DNA of 64,000 bases from CADEEV01 sp964442185 (GCA_964442185.1 CAYTWT010000293.1:1-64000), one strand, 5' to 3'; shown: positions 8,039 through 18,899, numbered from the stretch's first letter. Numbers and translations: made by a program. Notes: generated by a model from the letters alone, not told the origin.

Positions 8039-9051
8039 GCCGCTACTCGCGCCAGGAGCTGTTCGCCGGTATCGGCCAGGACGGCCAGCTGCGGATCCGC
8101 GCCGCGCGTGTGCTGCTGATCGGCTGTGGCGCGCTGGGCTCCTCGCTGGCCGAGATGATGGCGCGGGCCGGGGTCGGCGCGCTGACGCTCGTCGACCGGG
8201 ACTACGTCGAGGAGTCGAACCTCCAGCGCCAGTCGCTGTTCGACGAAGCGGATGCCGCGCACGGCATGCCGAAGGCCGTGGCTGCCGAAGCGAAGCTGCG
8301 ACGCCTCAACTCCGACGTGCGCGTGCGCGGCATCGTCGCCGACCTCTCGACCGAGAGTGCCGACGAGCTGCTGCGCGATGCCGATCTGGTGCTCGACGGG
8401 ACCGACAACTTCGAGACCCGCTTCTTGCTGAACGACGTGTGCGTGCGCGAAGGCCTGCCGTGGATCTACGGGGCCTGCGTGGGCGCCTACGGGTTGGCGC
8501 TGGTCGTGCGCCCGCGCCTGACGCCGTGCCTGCGCTGCGTGCTCGAAGAGCAACCGCCGCCCGGCTCCAGCCCGACCTGCGATACCGCGGGTGTGGTCGC
8601 GCCCATCGTGCACGTGATCGCTGGGATCCAGGCGGGCGAGGCGCTCAAGCTGCTGGCCGGCCGCAGCGAGTCGCTGCTGCCGGGACTCGTCACCGTGGAT
8701 CTGTGGCAGGGGCAGTTCGAGGTGCTCGACTTCACGGGTCGCGCACCCTCGTGCCCAGCTTGCACCGAGGGCCGCTACGACTACGCGGCGATTGGCGCGG
8801 GCGGCACCAGCACCGCGCTGTGCGGTCGCGACGCGGTTCAAATCCGGCCCCCGCGGGGCGCCGACCTGGATCTATCCGCTCTCGCGGGCCGTCTCGCGGC
8901 AGTCGGCGACGTCTTCTCCAATCCCTACCTGATCCGTTTCAAGGCGCCCGAAGCGGAGCTCGTCGTTTTCGGCGACGGCCGCGCGATCGTCAAGGGCGTG
9001 GCCGATGCCGCGCAGGCCCGCTCGCTCTACGCGAAGTACATCGGAGTCTGA
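8035..9051 (+). CDS. ThiF/MoeB/HesA-family adenylyltransferase
   Basis: A 338-residue E1-like enzyme that would adenylate the C-terminus of a ubiquitin-like sulfur carrier (ThiS/MoaD type). The nucleotide loop GCGALG lies at 30-35, followed by an ESNLQRQ segment typical of MoeB/ThiF. Zinc-binding cysteine pairs sit at Cys165/Cys168 and Cys240/Cys243, and Cys182 (CDTAGV) is at the position of the conserved reactive cysteine. About 95 residues follow the second CxxC. GTG start overlaps the aroDE stop (GTGA); hisZ follows after one base. No sulfur carrier gene is nearby, so its role in an amino-acid operon is open: cofactor supply or simple hitchhiking are both possible. Confidence 0.85.
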   Translation: MSRYSRQELFAGIGQDGQLRIRAARVLLIGCGALGSSLAEMMARAGVGALTLVDRDYVEESNLQRQSLFDEADAAHGMPKAVAAEAKLRRLNSDVRVRGIVADLSTESADELLRDADLVLDGTDNFETRFLLNDVCVREGLPWIYGACVGAYGLALVVRPRLTPCLRCVLEEQPPPGSSPTCDTAGVVAPIVHVIAGIQAGEALKLLAGRSESLLPGLVTVDLWQGQFEVLDFTGRAPSCPACTEGRYDYAAIGAGGTSTALCGRDAVQIRPPRGADLDLSALAGRLAAVGDVFSNPYLIRFKAPEAELVVFGDGRAIVKGVADAAQARSLYAKYIGV

Positions 9052-9052
9052 G

Positions 9053-10162
9053 ATGAACGGCCTGTCGCACAGCCTCGTGCAGGTCCCGCCCGGCGTGCAG
9101 TGCTTCGTCGGCGACGAGGCGCGCCGCCGCCGCCGCATCGAGGACAGCGTGATCGCGGTCTTCGAGGGCTGGAGCTACGAGGAGATCATCCCGCCGCTCT
9201 TCGACTACGCGGACGTCTTCGCTGGCCAGGCGCTTCAAAGCAAGATGTACTCGCTCGTGGCTCGAGACGGCAGCCTGCTCGCCCTGCGCCCCGACTTCAC
9301 CAGCCTGCTGGCGAAGATCGCGGCAGGCCGACTCGCCGATCGACCGACGCCGATCCGCCTCTACTACTCGGGCGAGGTGCTGCGCTACGAGCCGCCCAAG
9401 GCCGGTCGTCAGAGCGAGCTGTACCAGATGGGGCTCGAGCACCTGGGCAGCGCGCCTGCCGATGCCGACGCCGAGGTGCTGGCGATTGCGGCGGAGTGCC
9501 TCGCCGTGGCCGGAGTCGAAGGCTTCGTCCTGACACTCGGGCACGTGGGCGTCTTCGGCGCACTCGCGGCCCTCTCCGGCCTCGCTGGCCCGCGCCTGGA
9601 TGCCTTGCGCGAGCGCGTCGAGAGCAAGGACGGCGCCGGTGTTCGAGCGCTGCTGAGCGAGGCTGCGGCGCCCGTTGCCGAGGCGCTCGAGCGACTCACT
9701 GCGCTCGCTGGAGACGTGAGCGTGCTGGCCGAAGCCGAGGCATGCCTGGCGCTGTCACCCGCTGCGCTTGCTGCGATTCGCGAACTGCGCGCGTTAGTCG
9801 AGGCGCTCTCGACCGCGGGGCTCGCCGACCGGTTGGCCATTGATCTGGGCGAGGTGCGGGGACTCGACTACTACACCGGCCTCGTCTTTCGCGCGTACGC
9901 ACCGGGTCTCGGCTTCGAGATGGCCAGCGGCGGTCGCTACGACACGCTGCTCGCGCGCTTCGGCCGGCCGTTGCCCGCGGTTGGTTTCATGCTCGGCCTC
10001 GATCGCCTCGCGCTCCTGCTCGATCGTCAGGGCCGGCGGCCAGAGGCCGCGGCGCCCCCCGCCGAGAGCGTCCCCGGCGGGAATCTGGGCGAGCGTCTGC
10101 AGCGCGCTCGTGAGAGCCGCCTCGCCGGCAAACGCGTGCGCCTCGAGGGAGACGGGCGATGA
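9053..10162 (+). CDS. hisZ: ATP phosphoribosyltransferase regulatory subunit
   Basis: A 369-residue histidyl-tRNA synthetase paralog without the tRNA-binding domain. It shows the class II synthetase core: a GWSYEEIIPPLFDYADVF motif, RPDFTSLLAKIAA, LYYSGEVLRYEPPKAGRQSELYQ, and late motifs RGLDYYTGLVFRAY and GFMLGLDRLALLL. HisZ pairs with short HisG, supplying histidine feedback and activating the first step of histidine synthesis. The following gene is indeed a short HisG, overlapping by ATGA. The ATG at 9053 was chosen over an upstream in-frame ATG because it follows the previous stop by one base and gives the standard length. Confidence 0.9.
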   Translation: MNGLSHSLVQVPPGVQCFVGDEARRRRRIEDSVIAVFEGWSYEEIIPPLFDYADVFAGQALQSKMYSLVARDGSLLALRPDFTSLLAKIAAGRLADRPTPIRLYYSGEVLRYEPPKAGRQSELYQMGLEHLGSAPADADAEVLAIAAECLAVAGVEGFVLTLGHVGVFGALAALSGLAGPRLDALRERVESKDGAGVRALLSEAAAPVAEALERLTALAGDVSVLAEAEACLALSPAALAAIRELRALVEALSTAGLADRLAIDLGEVRGLDYYTGLVFRAYAPGLGFEMASGGRYDTLLARFGRPLPAVGFMLGLDRLALLLDRQGRRPEAAAPPAESVPGGNLGERLQRARESRLAGKRVRLEGDGR

Positions 10163-10776
10163 CCCTCAGCGTGGCGCTCTCGAAGGGCAAGCTCCTGGGC
10201 GGTTCGGAAGCGCTGTGGCGTCGGGCGGGCCTGCCGTTTCCCGAGGCCGAGGGCCGCAAGCTCGTGGTGCCGATGCGCGGGCTGCAGTTTTTGTTCGTGA
10301 AAGACATGGATGTCCCGACCTACGTCGAATACGGCGTCGCCGACTGTGGCATCGCGGGGCGCGACGTCCTGCTCGAGTCCGGGAGCGACGTGTACGAGCC
10401 GTTGGACCTGGGCTTTGGCCGCTGCCGTCTCGTCGTGGCGCGGCTGCGCGGCTCCGGTCTCGAGTATCGACGTGCCGGCAGCCTCCGCGTCGCAACCAAG
10501 TACCCGAAGATCGCGGCCGGCCACTTCCTCGAACGTGGCATCTCAGCCGAGATCGTGAAGCTCTCGGGCTCGGTCGAGATCGCGCCCCGCCTCGGGCTCG
10601 CCGACTGCATCGTCGACGTGGTCGAGACCGGTCGCACGCTCGAAGAGAACGGCCTGGAGGCGGTGGAGGACGTGGCCGTGTCGTCGGCGCGGCTGGTCGT
10701 GAACCGCGCGAGCTATCACGCCCGTCGGGAGGCGCTCCGCCGCCTCCTCGAGACGTTGGCAAGGGCACTCCCGTGA
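10159..10776 (+). CDS. hisG: ATP phosphoribosyltransferase, short form
   Basis: 205 residues, the short HisG form that lacks the C-terminal regulatory domain and needs HisZ. It condenses ATP with PRPP, the first committed step of histidine synthesis. Visible motifs are SKGKLLGGSEALWRRAG at the N-terminus, DCGIAGRDVLLE, KYPKIAAGHFLERG, and the PRPP-binding region LADCIVDVVETGRTLEENGL. Both ends overlap neighbours by four bases. Confidence 0.94.
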   Translation: MTLSVALSKGKLLGGSEALWRRAGLPFPEAEGRKLVVPMRGLQFLFVKDMDVPTYVEYGVADCGIAGRDVLLESGSDVYEPLDLGFGRCRLVVARLRGSGLEYRRAGSLRVATKYPKIAAGHFLERGISAEIVKLSGSVEIAPRLGLADCIVDVVETGRTLEENGLEAVEDVAVSSARLVVNRASYHARREALRRLLETLARALP

Positions 10777-12062
10777 AACGACTGCGGTACCCGTCGGCTG
10801 GCTTCGACCGCTTTGTCGCGAGCCTGTTCCGAGGCTCACGGCCGCGACCAAGACTAGAAAAGGCCGTGGCGCGGATCGTGGCGGCGGTGCGGCGCGACGG
10901 AGACCCTGCGCTGGTGCGATTCACGGAACGCTTTGACGGCGTTCGTCTTGCGGTATCGGCGCTGCGCGTGCAGCCAAGTGAGATCGCGGCCGCCGCTCGG
11001 CGTGTCCACCCGGAGCTACTCGCCGCGCTGCGACGCATGGCGGTGCGCATCGAGGTCTTCCATGCCCGCCAGCGCAGCACCGGCTTGCGCCTTCGCACTC
11101 GCGACGGCTCGCTGCTAGAAGAGCTGGTGCGGCCCCTCGACGCCGTGGGTCTGTACGTTCCCGGCGGCGCCGGCGCGTACCCGTCATCAGCCCTGATGAA
11201 CGCGATTCCCGCCCGGGTCGCGGGCGTTCCGCGCATCGTGGTGGTCACTCCGCCGCGTGCCCTCGAGTCAAGCCCCGCGGTCGCGGCGGCGCTGCAGATC
11301 GCCGGCGTGACGCGCGAGGTGTATCGCGTGGGCGGGGCGCAGGCCATCGCCGCACTGGCCTTCGGCACGAAAACGATTGCGCCCGTCGCCAAGATCGTCG
11401 GTCCCGGCAACGCCTACGTTGCCGCCGCCAAGCGTCTGGTGCGGGGCAGCGTTGCGATCGACAACGAGGCCGGGCCGAGCGAGGTGGTGGTTCTTGCCGA
11501 CGACACGGCCCAGCCGGAGGAGGTGGCCATCGATTTGCTGGCCCAGGCCGAACACGGCAGCGGCGAAGAGACCGTCGTTCTCGTTACGACCAGCGCCGCC
11601 CTCGGTGAGGCGGTGCTGCGGCGAGTCGCCGCAGGCGCGGCTCTGGCATCGAACCCGGCGGCGACCAGACGCGCCCTGCTGCGCCACGGCGCCGTCGTCC
11701 AGGTACGCCGCCTCGAGGCGGGCATAGCCGCCGTCAACGCGCTCGCACCGGAGCACGCTGAGGTTCACACCCGCGACGCGGAAGCCGTCGCACGGCGCAT
11801 CGTAGCCGGGGCCGTTTTCGTGGGGCGCTTCGCCCCGGTTGCCGTGGGGGACTATGGCATCGGCCCGAACCATGTGCTGCCGACCGGCGGCACGGCGCGG
11901 CGCGCCTCGCCACTCTCGGTCCGCGATTTCGAGCGGCGCCAGAGCCTCGTGGCGATGACGCGATCGGGGTTGCGCCGTGTGGCCTCCGACATCGTCCGGG
12001 TGGCCCGTGCGGAAGGCTTCGAGGCGCATGCCCAGAGCGTTCTGACGAGGCTTCAGCCATGA
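10773..12062 (+). CDS. hisD: Histidinol dehydrogenase
   Basis: 429 residues; oxidises L-histidinol to histidine in two NAD-dependent steps. The signature region is intact: VGLYVPGGAGAYPSS, PVAKIVGPGNAYVAAAKRLV, IDNEAGPSEVVVLAD, QAEHGSGEETVVLVT with the zinc ligand His, ALAPEHAEVHTRD with the catalytic Glu-His pair, and GPNHVLPTGGTAR. The GTG at 10773, overlapping the hisG stop, is preferred to any upstream start in the same frame because it gives the usual length. Confidence 0.95.
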   Translation: MKRLRYPSAGFDRFVASLFRGSRPRPRLEKAVARIVAAVRRDGDPALVRFTERFDGVRLAVSALRVQPSEIAAAARRVHPELLAALRRMAVRIEVFHARQRSTGLRLRTRDGSLLEELVRPLDAVGLYVPGGAGAYPSSALMNAIPARVAGVPRIVVVTPPRALESSPAVAAALQIAGVTREVYRVGGAQAIAALAFGTKTIAPVAKIVGPGNAYVAAAKRLVRGSVAIDNEAGPSEVVVLADDTAQPEEVAIDLLAQAEHGSGEETVVLVTTSAALGEAVLRRVAAGAALASNPAATRRALLRHGAVVQVRRLEAGIAAVNALAPEHAEVHTRDAEAVARRIVAGAVFVGRFAPVAVGDYGIGPNHVLPTGGTARRASPLSVRDFERRQSLVAMTRSGLRRVASDIVRVARAEGFEAHAQSVLTRLQP

Positions 12063-13174
12063 GCTTCGATCCGCTTCGGCACGTCAAGCCCGCCGTCCGC
12101 TCGCTCGCGGCCTACACGCTCCCGGCGCGCGAGGCCCAGGTCAAGATCGACCAGAACGAGAACCCGTTCGAGTTGCCGGAGGCGCTGAAGCGACGCGTGC
12201 TCGAGAGGGCGCTGGCGCGGCCCTGGTCGCGCTACCCGGAGTTCGACCCGAAGCAGCTTGTGGAAGCGCTGGCGGCCTCGGCGGGCTGGCGGCCCGACGG
12301 CGTCCTGGCCGGCAACGGGTCGAACGAGCTGATCGAAGCGCTGCTGCTCGTCACGGTCGGCGCGCTCACGCGCGTCGTCATTCCCGAGCCCACCTTCACG
12401 CTGTATCCGCTGCTCACCAGAATGCTCGGCGGCGAGACGACGCGTGTGTCGCTCGGGCCACAGCTCGAGTACGACTTGGCGGCGATCCTGCAGGTGCGGC
12501 GAACGTCGGGTGCCTCGGTGACCATCGTCTGCTCGCCGAACAATCCCACCGGGGGGGTGCTGAGCGTGCCCGAGGTTCGGCGCCTGTGCGAGGACGGCGA
12601 CGGCCTGGTCGTGATCGACGAGGCGTATCACGAGTTCTCAGGGGAGACGGTCGTGCCACTCCTCGCCGAACACCCGAACCTCGTGGTTTTGCGCACGCTC
12701 TCCAAAGCCCGGGCCCTGGCCGGTCTCCGCGTCGGGTATCTGCTGGCGTCGCCGGAGCTGGTCCGCGAGATCAACAAGGCCCGCTTGCCATACAACATCA
12801 ATTTCTTCTCACAGCTTGCAGCCCTGGCTGTGCTCGAAGAGCGCAAGGCGCTCGACCGCAGCGTGGGCGAACTGGTGGTTCTTCGGGAGCAGCTCGCAAG
12901 GGAGCTCCGCGCGCTCCCCGGGGTGCGGCCGTTTCCGTCGCGTGCCAACTTCATCCTGATCGAACTGGCGCAGGCCGACCCGAAGGCGGTGTTCGAATCG
13001 CTCTACCGGGATGGCATTCTGGTGCGGGACGTGACGGCCTATCCACGCCTGGAACGCTGCCTCCGCGTCAGCGTCGGCACGGCCAAAGAGAACGCAGCCT
13101 TCTTGGAGGGCCTTGCCCGCGCACTCGGCGTCGCGGCTCCCGTGCTGAGCGCCGAAGGCCAGGAGAAACGATGA
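12059..13174 (+). CDS. hisC: Histidinol-phosphate aminotransferase
   Basis: 371 residues, fold-type I PLP aminotransferase. Recognisable: KIDQNENPFELPEALK substrate-binding N-terminus, GNGSNELIEALL, CSPNNPTGGVLS, VIDEAYHEFSG and the PLP lysine in LRTLSKARALAGLRVGY, followed by the conserved Arg late in the chain (LRVSVGT). Transfers the amino group of glutamate to imidazole-acetol phosphate; enzymes of this type often also accept aromatic keto acids, which could complete tyrosine synthesis here since no other aromatic aminotransferase is in the operon (inference). Confidence 0.93.
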   Translation: MSFDPLRHVKPAVRSLAAYTLPAREAQVKIDQNENPFELPEALKRRVLERALARPWSRYPEFDPKQLVEALAASAGWRPDGVLAGNGSNELIEALLLVTVGALTRVVIPEPTFTLYPLLTRMLGGETTRVSLGPQLEYDLAAILQVRRTSGASVTIVCSPNNPTGGVLSVPEVRRLCEDGDGLVVIDEAYHEFSGETVVPLLAEHPNLVVLRTLSKARALAGLRVGYLLASPELVREINKARLPYNINFFSQLAALAVLEERKALDRSVGELVVLREQLARELRALPGVRPFPSRANFILIELAQADPKAVFESLYRDGILVRDVTAYPRLERCLRVSVGTAKENAAFLEGLARALGVAAPVLSAEGQEKR

Positions 13175-13773
13175 GCAAGGCCCCGAAACCCCGCGCCGCC
13201 AGCGTCGAGCGCAAGACGCGCGAGACCGACATCCAGCTGCGCCTCGCTCTCGATGGCGGAGGCCGCTCGCAAGTGAAGACCGGGATCGGCTTCTTCGACC
13301 ACATGCTCACGGCACTTGCGACACATGCCCGGTTCGACTTGCGGGTCCGCTGCAAGGGCGATCTGCACGTCGACGCCCATCACAGCGTCGAGGACGTGGG
13401 CATAGCGCTCGGCCAGGCCCTGCGGCAGGCGCTGGGTGACAAGCAGGGTGTCGTGCGCTTCGGGCACGCCTATGTGCCACTCGACGAAGCGCTTTCGCGT
13501 TGTGTCGTCGACCTGTCCGGCCGAGGCTGGCTTCAGTATGACGTGCCGTTCCGCGCGAAGCAGGTGGGCGCCATGCCTACGGAGCTGTTCGAGGATTTCT
13601 TCTGGGCGCTCGCGGATCACGGCCGGCTGAACATCCACCTCGAGCTGATCCGCGGGCGCAACGCGCATCACATCGCCGAGACGCTCTTCAAGGCCACCGC
13701 CCGCGCGCTGTCGATGGCGGTCGCCTTGGACCCCCGGGTCAAGGGTGTTCCCAGCACGAAAGGCTCGCTGTGA
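13171..13773 (+). CDS. hisB: Imidazoleglycerol-phosphate dehydratase
   Basis: 200 residues, the monofunctional dehydratase without the N-terminal histidinol-phosphatase domain of enterobacterial HisB. The two manganese-binding histidine clusters are clear: HHSVED and, near the end, HHIAETLFKATARAL, with FFDHMLTALATHARFDL in between the N-terminal strands. A separate histidinol-phosphate phosphatase must be encoded elsewhere, because none is in the operon. ATG at 13171 overlaps the hisC stop by four bases. Confidence 0.95.
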   Translation: MSKAPKPRAASVERKTRETDIQLRLALDGGGRSQVKTGIGFFDHMLTALATHARFDLRVRCKGDLHVDAHHSVEDVGIALGQALRQALGDKQGVVRFGHAYVPLDEALSRCVVDLSGRGWLQYDVPFRAKQVGAMPTELFEDFFWALADHGRLNIHLELIRGRNAHHIAETLFKATARALSMAVALDPRVKGVPSTKGSL

Positions 13774-14411
13774 TCGTCGTCGTGGACTACGGCCTTGGCA
13801 ACCTTGGCAGCGTGATCAAGGCGTTCCGGCATGTGGGCGCACCGGTCACGCTCTCCGGTGATCCCGATGCGCTGCGCTCGGCGAGGGCCCTGGTCCTGCC
13901 GGGCGACGGCGCCTTCGGGACCGCGATGGACGAGCTGCGCGCGCGCGGCCTGCTCGGCGTCATCCTCGAAGCGGTCTCGGCCGAGAAGCCGCTGCTGGGC
14001 ATCTGCGTCGGCATGCAGCTGCTCTTCGACGCGAGCGAAGAGCACGGCCGACACGAGGGCCTCGGCATCCTGCAAGGTCGGGTCCGGCGCTTCGAGGGCG
14101 ACTTGCCGGTCCCACACATGGGCTGGAACCGGCTGCAAGACGTGCGCCGGGACCCGATGCTCCGAGGCATAGCAGCCGGCAGCCATGTCTACTTCGTCCA
14201 CTCCTACTACTGTGACGCTGATCCCGCCGACGTGATCGCGACCACGGACTATGGCATCTGCTTCCCGGCCATCGTCGGATCCGGCTCCGTGTGGGGGATG
14301 CAGTTCCATCCCGAGAAGAGCCAGCTCGTGGGGCTGCGCCTGATCGAAAACTTCGTCGAGCTGGTGCGCGAACGCCGCGAGGCCCGACTGAATGCGAGGA
14401 GCATCGCATGA
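13770..14411 (+). CDS. hisH: Imidazole glycerol phosphate synthase, glutaminase subunit
   Basis: 213 residues, class I glutamine amidotransferase. Catalytic triad elements: the nucleophile Cys in LLGICVGMQLLFDAS and the His-Glu pair in MQFHPEKSQ; the N-terminus VVDYGLGNLGSVIKAF is typical of HisH. It produces ammonia for HisF. HisF is encoded further down, separated by hisA and the LRV-repeat gene. Confidence 0.95.
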   Translation: MIVVVDYGLGNLGSVIKAFRHVGAPVTLSGDPDALRSARALVLPGDGAFGTAMDELRARGLLGVILEAVSAEKPLLGICVGMQLLFDASEEHGRHEGLGILQGRVRRFEGDLPVPHMGWNRLQDVRRDPMLRGIAAGSHVYFVHSYYCDADPADVIATTDYGICFPAIVGSGSVWGMQFHPEKSQLVGLRLIENFVELVRERREARLNARSIA

Positions 14412-15133
14412 TCGTCGTTCCGGCCATCGACATTCACGGCGGCAAGGTGGTGCGGCTCAAGCAAGGCGAGCTGCAGCAAGAGAAGGTCTATGGCAGCGAT
14501 CCTGTCGCCGCGGCCCGCATCTGGGAGGGCGAAGGCGCCGAGCGACTGCACATCGTGGACCTCGACGCCACCATCACCGGCAAGCCGCAGTTCGACGTGG
14601 TGGCGGCCGTCATCGAAGCGGTCTCGATTCCCGTGGAGGTGGGTGGTGGGTTGCGAGCGCTCGAGAACGCGATGCGCTATCGCGAGCGCGGCGCAGAGCG
14701 CGTGATCTTCGGCACAGCGGCTGTCGCCTCGCCTGGTGTCGTGCAGCAAGCCGTGATGCTGTGGCCCGCGGCGGTAGCCGTTGCACTCGACGCGCGCGAG
14801 GGGCGCGTCGCGCTCGCGGGCTGGCAAGAGGTCACGACCGTAGACGCGCTGGAGCTGGCGGCGCGCGTGAAAGCCTGGGGTGTCCAGCGCATCCAGTACA
14901 CCGACGTGTTGCGCGACGGCACGCTGATCGGCCCGAACCTGGCGGGGATCGAGCAGATCGCACGCACGAGCGGCCTGCGCGTCACTGCGGCGGGCGGCAT
15001 CGCGACTCTCGACGATGTGCGCAAGGTGCTGGCGCTCGAGCCGCTCGGCGTCGACGAGCTGGTCGTGGGCAAAGCCCTCTACGAGCGCCGCTTCACGCTG
15101 GTCGAGGCCCAGCAGGCGGCGCAGGCCGAATGA
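14408..15133 (+). CDS. hisA: Phosphoribosylformimino-AICAR ribotide isomerase
   Basis: 241 residues, TIM barrel. Catalytic Asp in VVPAIDIHGGKVVRL near the N-terminus and the second Asp in YTDVLRDGTLIGPN mark HisA; two phosphate-binding loops lie at GGGLRALE and AAGGIATLDDV. It performs the Amadori rearrangement of ProFAR. Since a complete trpF is also present, a dual-function PriA role need not be assumed. ATG start overlaps the hisH stop by four bases. Confidence 0.94.
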   Translation: MIVVPAIDIHGGKVVRLKQGELQQEKVYGSDPVAAARIWEGEGAERLHIVDLDATITGKPQFDVVAAVIEAVSIPVEVGGGLRALENAMRYRERGAERVIFGTAAVASPGVVQQAVMLWPAAVAVALDAREGRVALAGWQEVTTVDALELAARVKAWGVQRIQYTDVLRDGTLIGPNLAGIEQIARTSGLRVTAAGGIATLDDVRKVLALEPLGVDELVVGKALYERRFTLVEAQQAAQAE

Positions 15134-15494
15134 TCCGCATTGGCCGCGGGGTGAGCCGCCAGGCGATTTGCGAGGCTGTATCCCGCAGCGGCGCCGAGAC
15201 CGTGACGTATGACGATGTGCTCGAGGCGGCCGACATCCGCGAGACGCTGGCCGGCATCGCCGACGCCGGGATGCCGCGCGACGCGGTGGCGATCCTGGCC
15301 TGGCTCGCCTCGCATCCAAACTCGCCCGAGGACGTGCTGCGCGACCTTCACGCTCACGGCACGCGCGAGATCCTGGTCAGCCTGGCGATGAACCGCAACC
15401 TGCCCGAGGACATACGGAGCTGCTTGCTCGAGCATCCCGACGACGACGTGCGGGAGCATGCGAGCCACACCTTCTCCCGCCTGAGGAAGCATTG

Positions 15495-15495
<1 letters not shown>
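15130..15495 (+). CDS. LRV/HEAT-like repeat protein inserted between hisA and hisF
   Basis: A 121-residue protein I do not recognise by name. From about residue 55 the chain shows short helical repeats of the leucine-rich-variant kind: ILAWLASHPNSPEDVLRDL, then ILVSLAMNRNLPEDIRSCLLEH, then PDDDVREHASHTFSRL. The first 45 residues (GRGVSRQAICEAVSRSGAETVTYDDV) form a different, possibly helical, lead-in. Repeats of this type act as protein-binding scaffolds. It is coupled on both sides: its ATG overlaps the hisA stop (ATGA) and its stop overlaps the hisF ATG (TGATG), so it is made in step with HisA and HisF. No Cys cluster for an iron-sulfur centre is seen. Confidence 0.75.
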
Positions 15496-16246
<751 letters not shown>

Positions 16247-16250
<4 letters not shown>

Positions 16251-16852
16251 TCCCTCCGGAGCTCGTCTTCGACGACAAGGGACTGCTGCCGGTCGTGGTG
16301 CAGGATCGCGCCAGCGGCGACGTCCTGATGCTCGCGTACGCGAACGCGGAAGCCTTGCGGCGAACCGAAGAGACGGGCTTCGCGTGGTTCTGGAGCCGGA
16401 GCCGTGGTCGGCTCTGGCAGAAGGGCGAGACGTCGGGCCATCGGCTCGCCGTGCGCGAGGCGCTTGCAGACTGCGACCGCGATGCGCTGCTGCTCGTGGT
16501 CGAGCCCGAGGGGCCCGCCTGTCACACCGGCATGCGCACCTGCTTCGGCGAGGCGACGCCCACGGCCGCCGGCATCGTCGAGGAGCTGTGCCGCGTGATC
16601 GCCGAGCGGCGCGCTGCCCCTCCGGAGGATTCCTACACGGCGCGGCTCCTGGGGAAAGGGCTCGACCATACCCTCAAGAAGATCGGCGAGGAAGCGACCG
16701 AGGTGGTCCTCGCGGCCAAGGGCGAGAGCGAGGCCCGGCTTGCCGAGGAATCGGCGGATCTGCTCTTTCATCTGCTCGTGGCGCTGGCGCAGCGCGGCGT
16801 CGCGCCCGCCGAGGTGATGGGCGTGCTGCGGCGGAGGCGCGCGGGCAAGTGA
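16247..16852 (+). CDS. hisIE: Bifunctional phosphoribosyl-AMP cyclohydrolase / phosphoribosyl-ATP pyrophosphatase
   Basis: 201 residues. The N-terminal HisI domain (about 1-105) has the WSRSRGRLWQKGETSGH motif, the DCDRDALLLVVEPEGPACHTG zinc/metal region and the second cysteine in MRTCFGE. The C-terminal HisE domain (about 115-200) has GEEATEVVLAAKGE and EESADLLFHLLVAL, the acidic helices that bind magnesium. It catalyses steps two and three of histidine synthesis. GTG start and stop both overlap neighbours by four bases; the next gene switches to the tryptophan branch. Confidence 0.95.
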
Positions 16853-18296
16853 GACGCCTGTTGTTCGAGCAGTACGAGCGTCTGTCTGTGGGGGGCGGGC
16901 CCGTGCCCGTGTTTCGCGAGATCCCCGGGGACCTGCTGACCCCGGTCTCCGCGTTTCTGGCACTCGCGTCCGGTCGCGAGCGCGCCTTCCTGCTCGAAAG
17001 CGTCGTGGGTGGCGAGCGCCTGGCGCGCTACTCGTTCCTGGGTCGAGACCCGGTAGCGACCATCGAAGCTCGCGGTAAGCTGGTCTACGAGCGCGACGCT
17101 TCGGGCTCGCGCGAGGTCGGCGGAGCGCTCTTCGACGTGCTCCGCGCGCGGCTCGGTCCGCTGTGCGCGGCCGTCCCGGAGCTGCCCCGCTTCACGGGCG
17201 GCGCGGTCGGCTATCTCAGCTACGACGCGGTGCGGCTCTTCGAGCACATCCCCGATCGCCACGGTGTTCCGAACGCGCTCCTCGCGTCGTTTTCGATCTA
17301 TCGTTCGATCGTCGCGTTCGATCACGTGAGCCAGCGCCTGGCGCTGATCGCCCAGGCCGAACCCGGATCGCGTGCAGCGTTCGAGCAGGCCGAGGCGGCG
17401 CTCGACTCTCTCGAGGCAGATCTGCGCGCTGGCCCGCGGCTTTCCGCGCCCGAGCGCTCGCGTCCCGACCTTCCCGAGAACCCGTTCAGAGATGGCGCCG
17501 GCTACCGGGCGGCCGTGGAGCGGGCCAAAGAGCATATTGCGGCGGGCGACATCTTCCAGGTGGTTCTCTCCCGGCAAGAGGTCTTGGAATGCGGACTCGA
17601 TCCCTTCGCGATCTACCGCGCGCTCCGGACCGTCAACCCGTCGCCCTACATGTACTTTCTAAAGGACGGCGATTCGGCGGTGGCCGGCGCGTCGCCCGAG
17701 ATGCTGGTGCGGGTGGAGAACCGCCGCGTGGAGACCCGGCCGATCGCCGGCACGCGGCCGCGAGGCGCTACCGAGGCCGAGGACGAGCAGCTCGGTGCTG
17801 CGCTGCTCGCAGACCCGAAGGAACGCGCCGAACACCTGATGCTCGTCGACCTCGGTCGCAACGACCTGGGCCGCGTGTGCCGCTTCGGAAGCGTCACGGT
17901 CCCGGAGCTGATGAAGATCGAGCGCTACAGCCACGTCACGCACCTGGTGAGTTCCGTCGTCGGGGAGCTGGCGCCCGGCAGGGACGCCCTGGACGCGGTG
18001 GTCGCGACGTTCCCTGCGGGAACGCTCTCGGGCGCGCCGAAGATCCGCGCGATGGAGATCATCGACGCGCTCGAGCCTGCGCGCCGCGGCTTGTATGGCG
18101 GGGCCTTGGGCTACGTGGATCTCCGGGGGAACCTCGACTTCTGCATCACAATCCGCACGGTCGTGATCGAGGCCGGCCGGGCCACCTTCCAGGCCGGGGC
18201 TGGGATCGTGGCGGATTCCGATCCTTTGAGCGAGCAGCTCGAGACAGAGGCCAAGGCCGGCGCGATGCTCGAGGCCCTGCGCGTGGCGGGAGAGCT

Positions 18297-18300
<4 letters not shown>
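16849..18300 (+). CDS. trpE: Anthranilate synthase component I
   Basis: 483 residues, chorismate-using enzyme. N-terminal LLESVVGGERLARYSFLG includes the LLES element that binds feedback-inhibiting tryptophan. The catalytic part shows DIFQVVLSRQ, RPIAGTRPRG, HLMLVDLGRNDLGRV, and FPAGTLSGAPKIRAMEIIDALEPARRGLYGG. With TrpG it converts chorismate and glutamine to anthranilate. GTG at 16849 was chosen: the open frame extends far upstream, but that part overlaps hisIE in a different frame and shows no homology. Confidence 0.95.

Positions 18301-18895
<595 letters not shown>

Positions 18896-18899
<4 letters not shown>

Noticed and set aside
15492..15494. TTG as the start of hisF
   Set aside because: An ATG directly follows and overlaps the previous stop as TGATG, a common coupling form.
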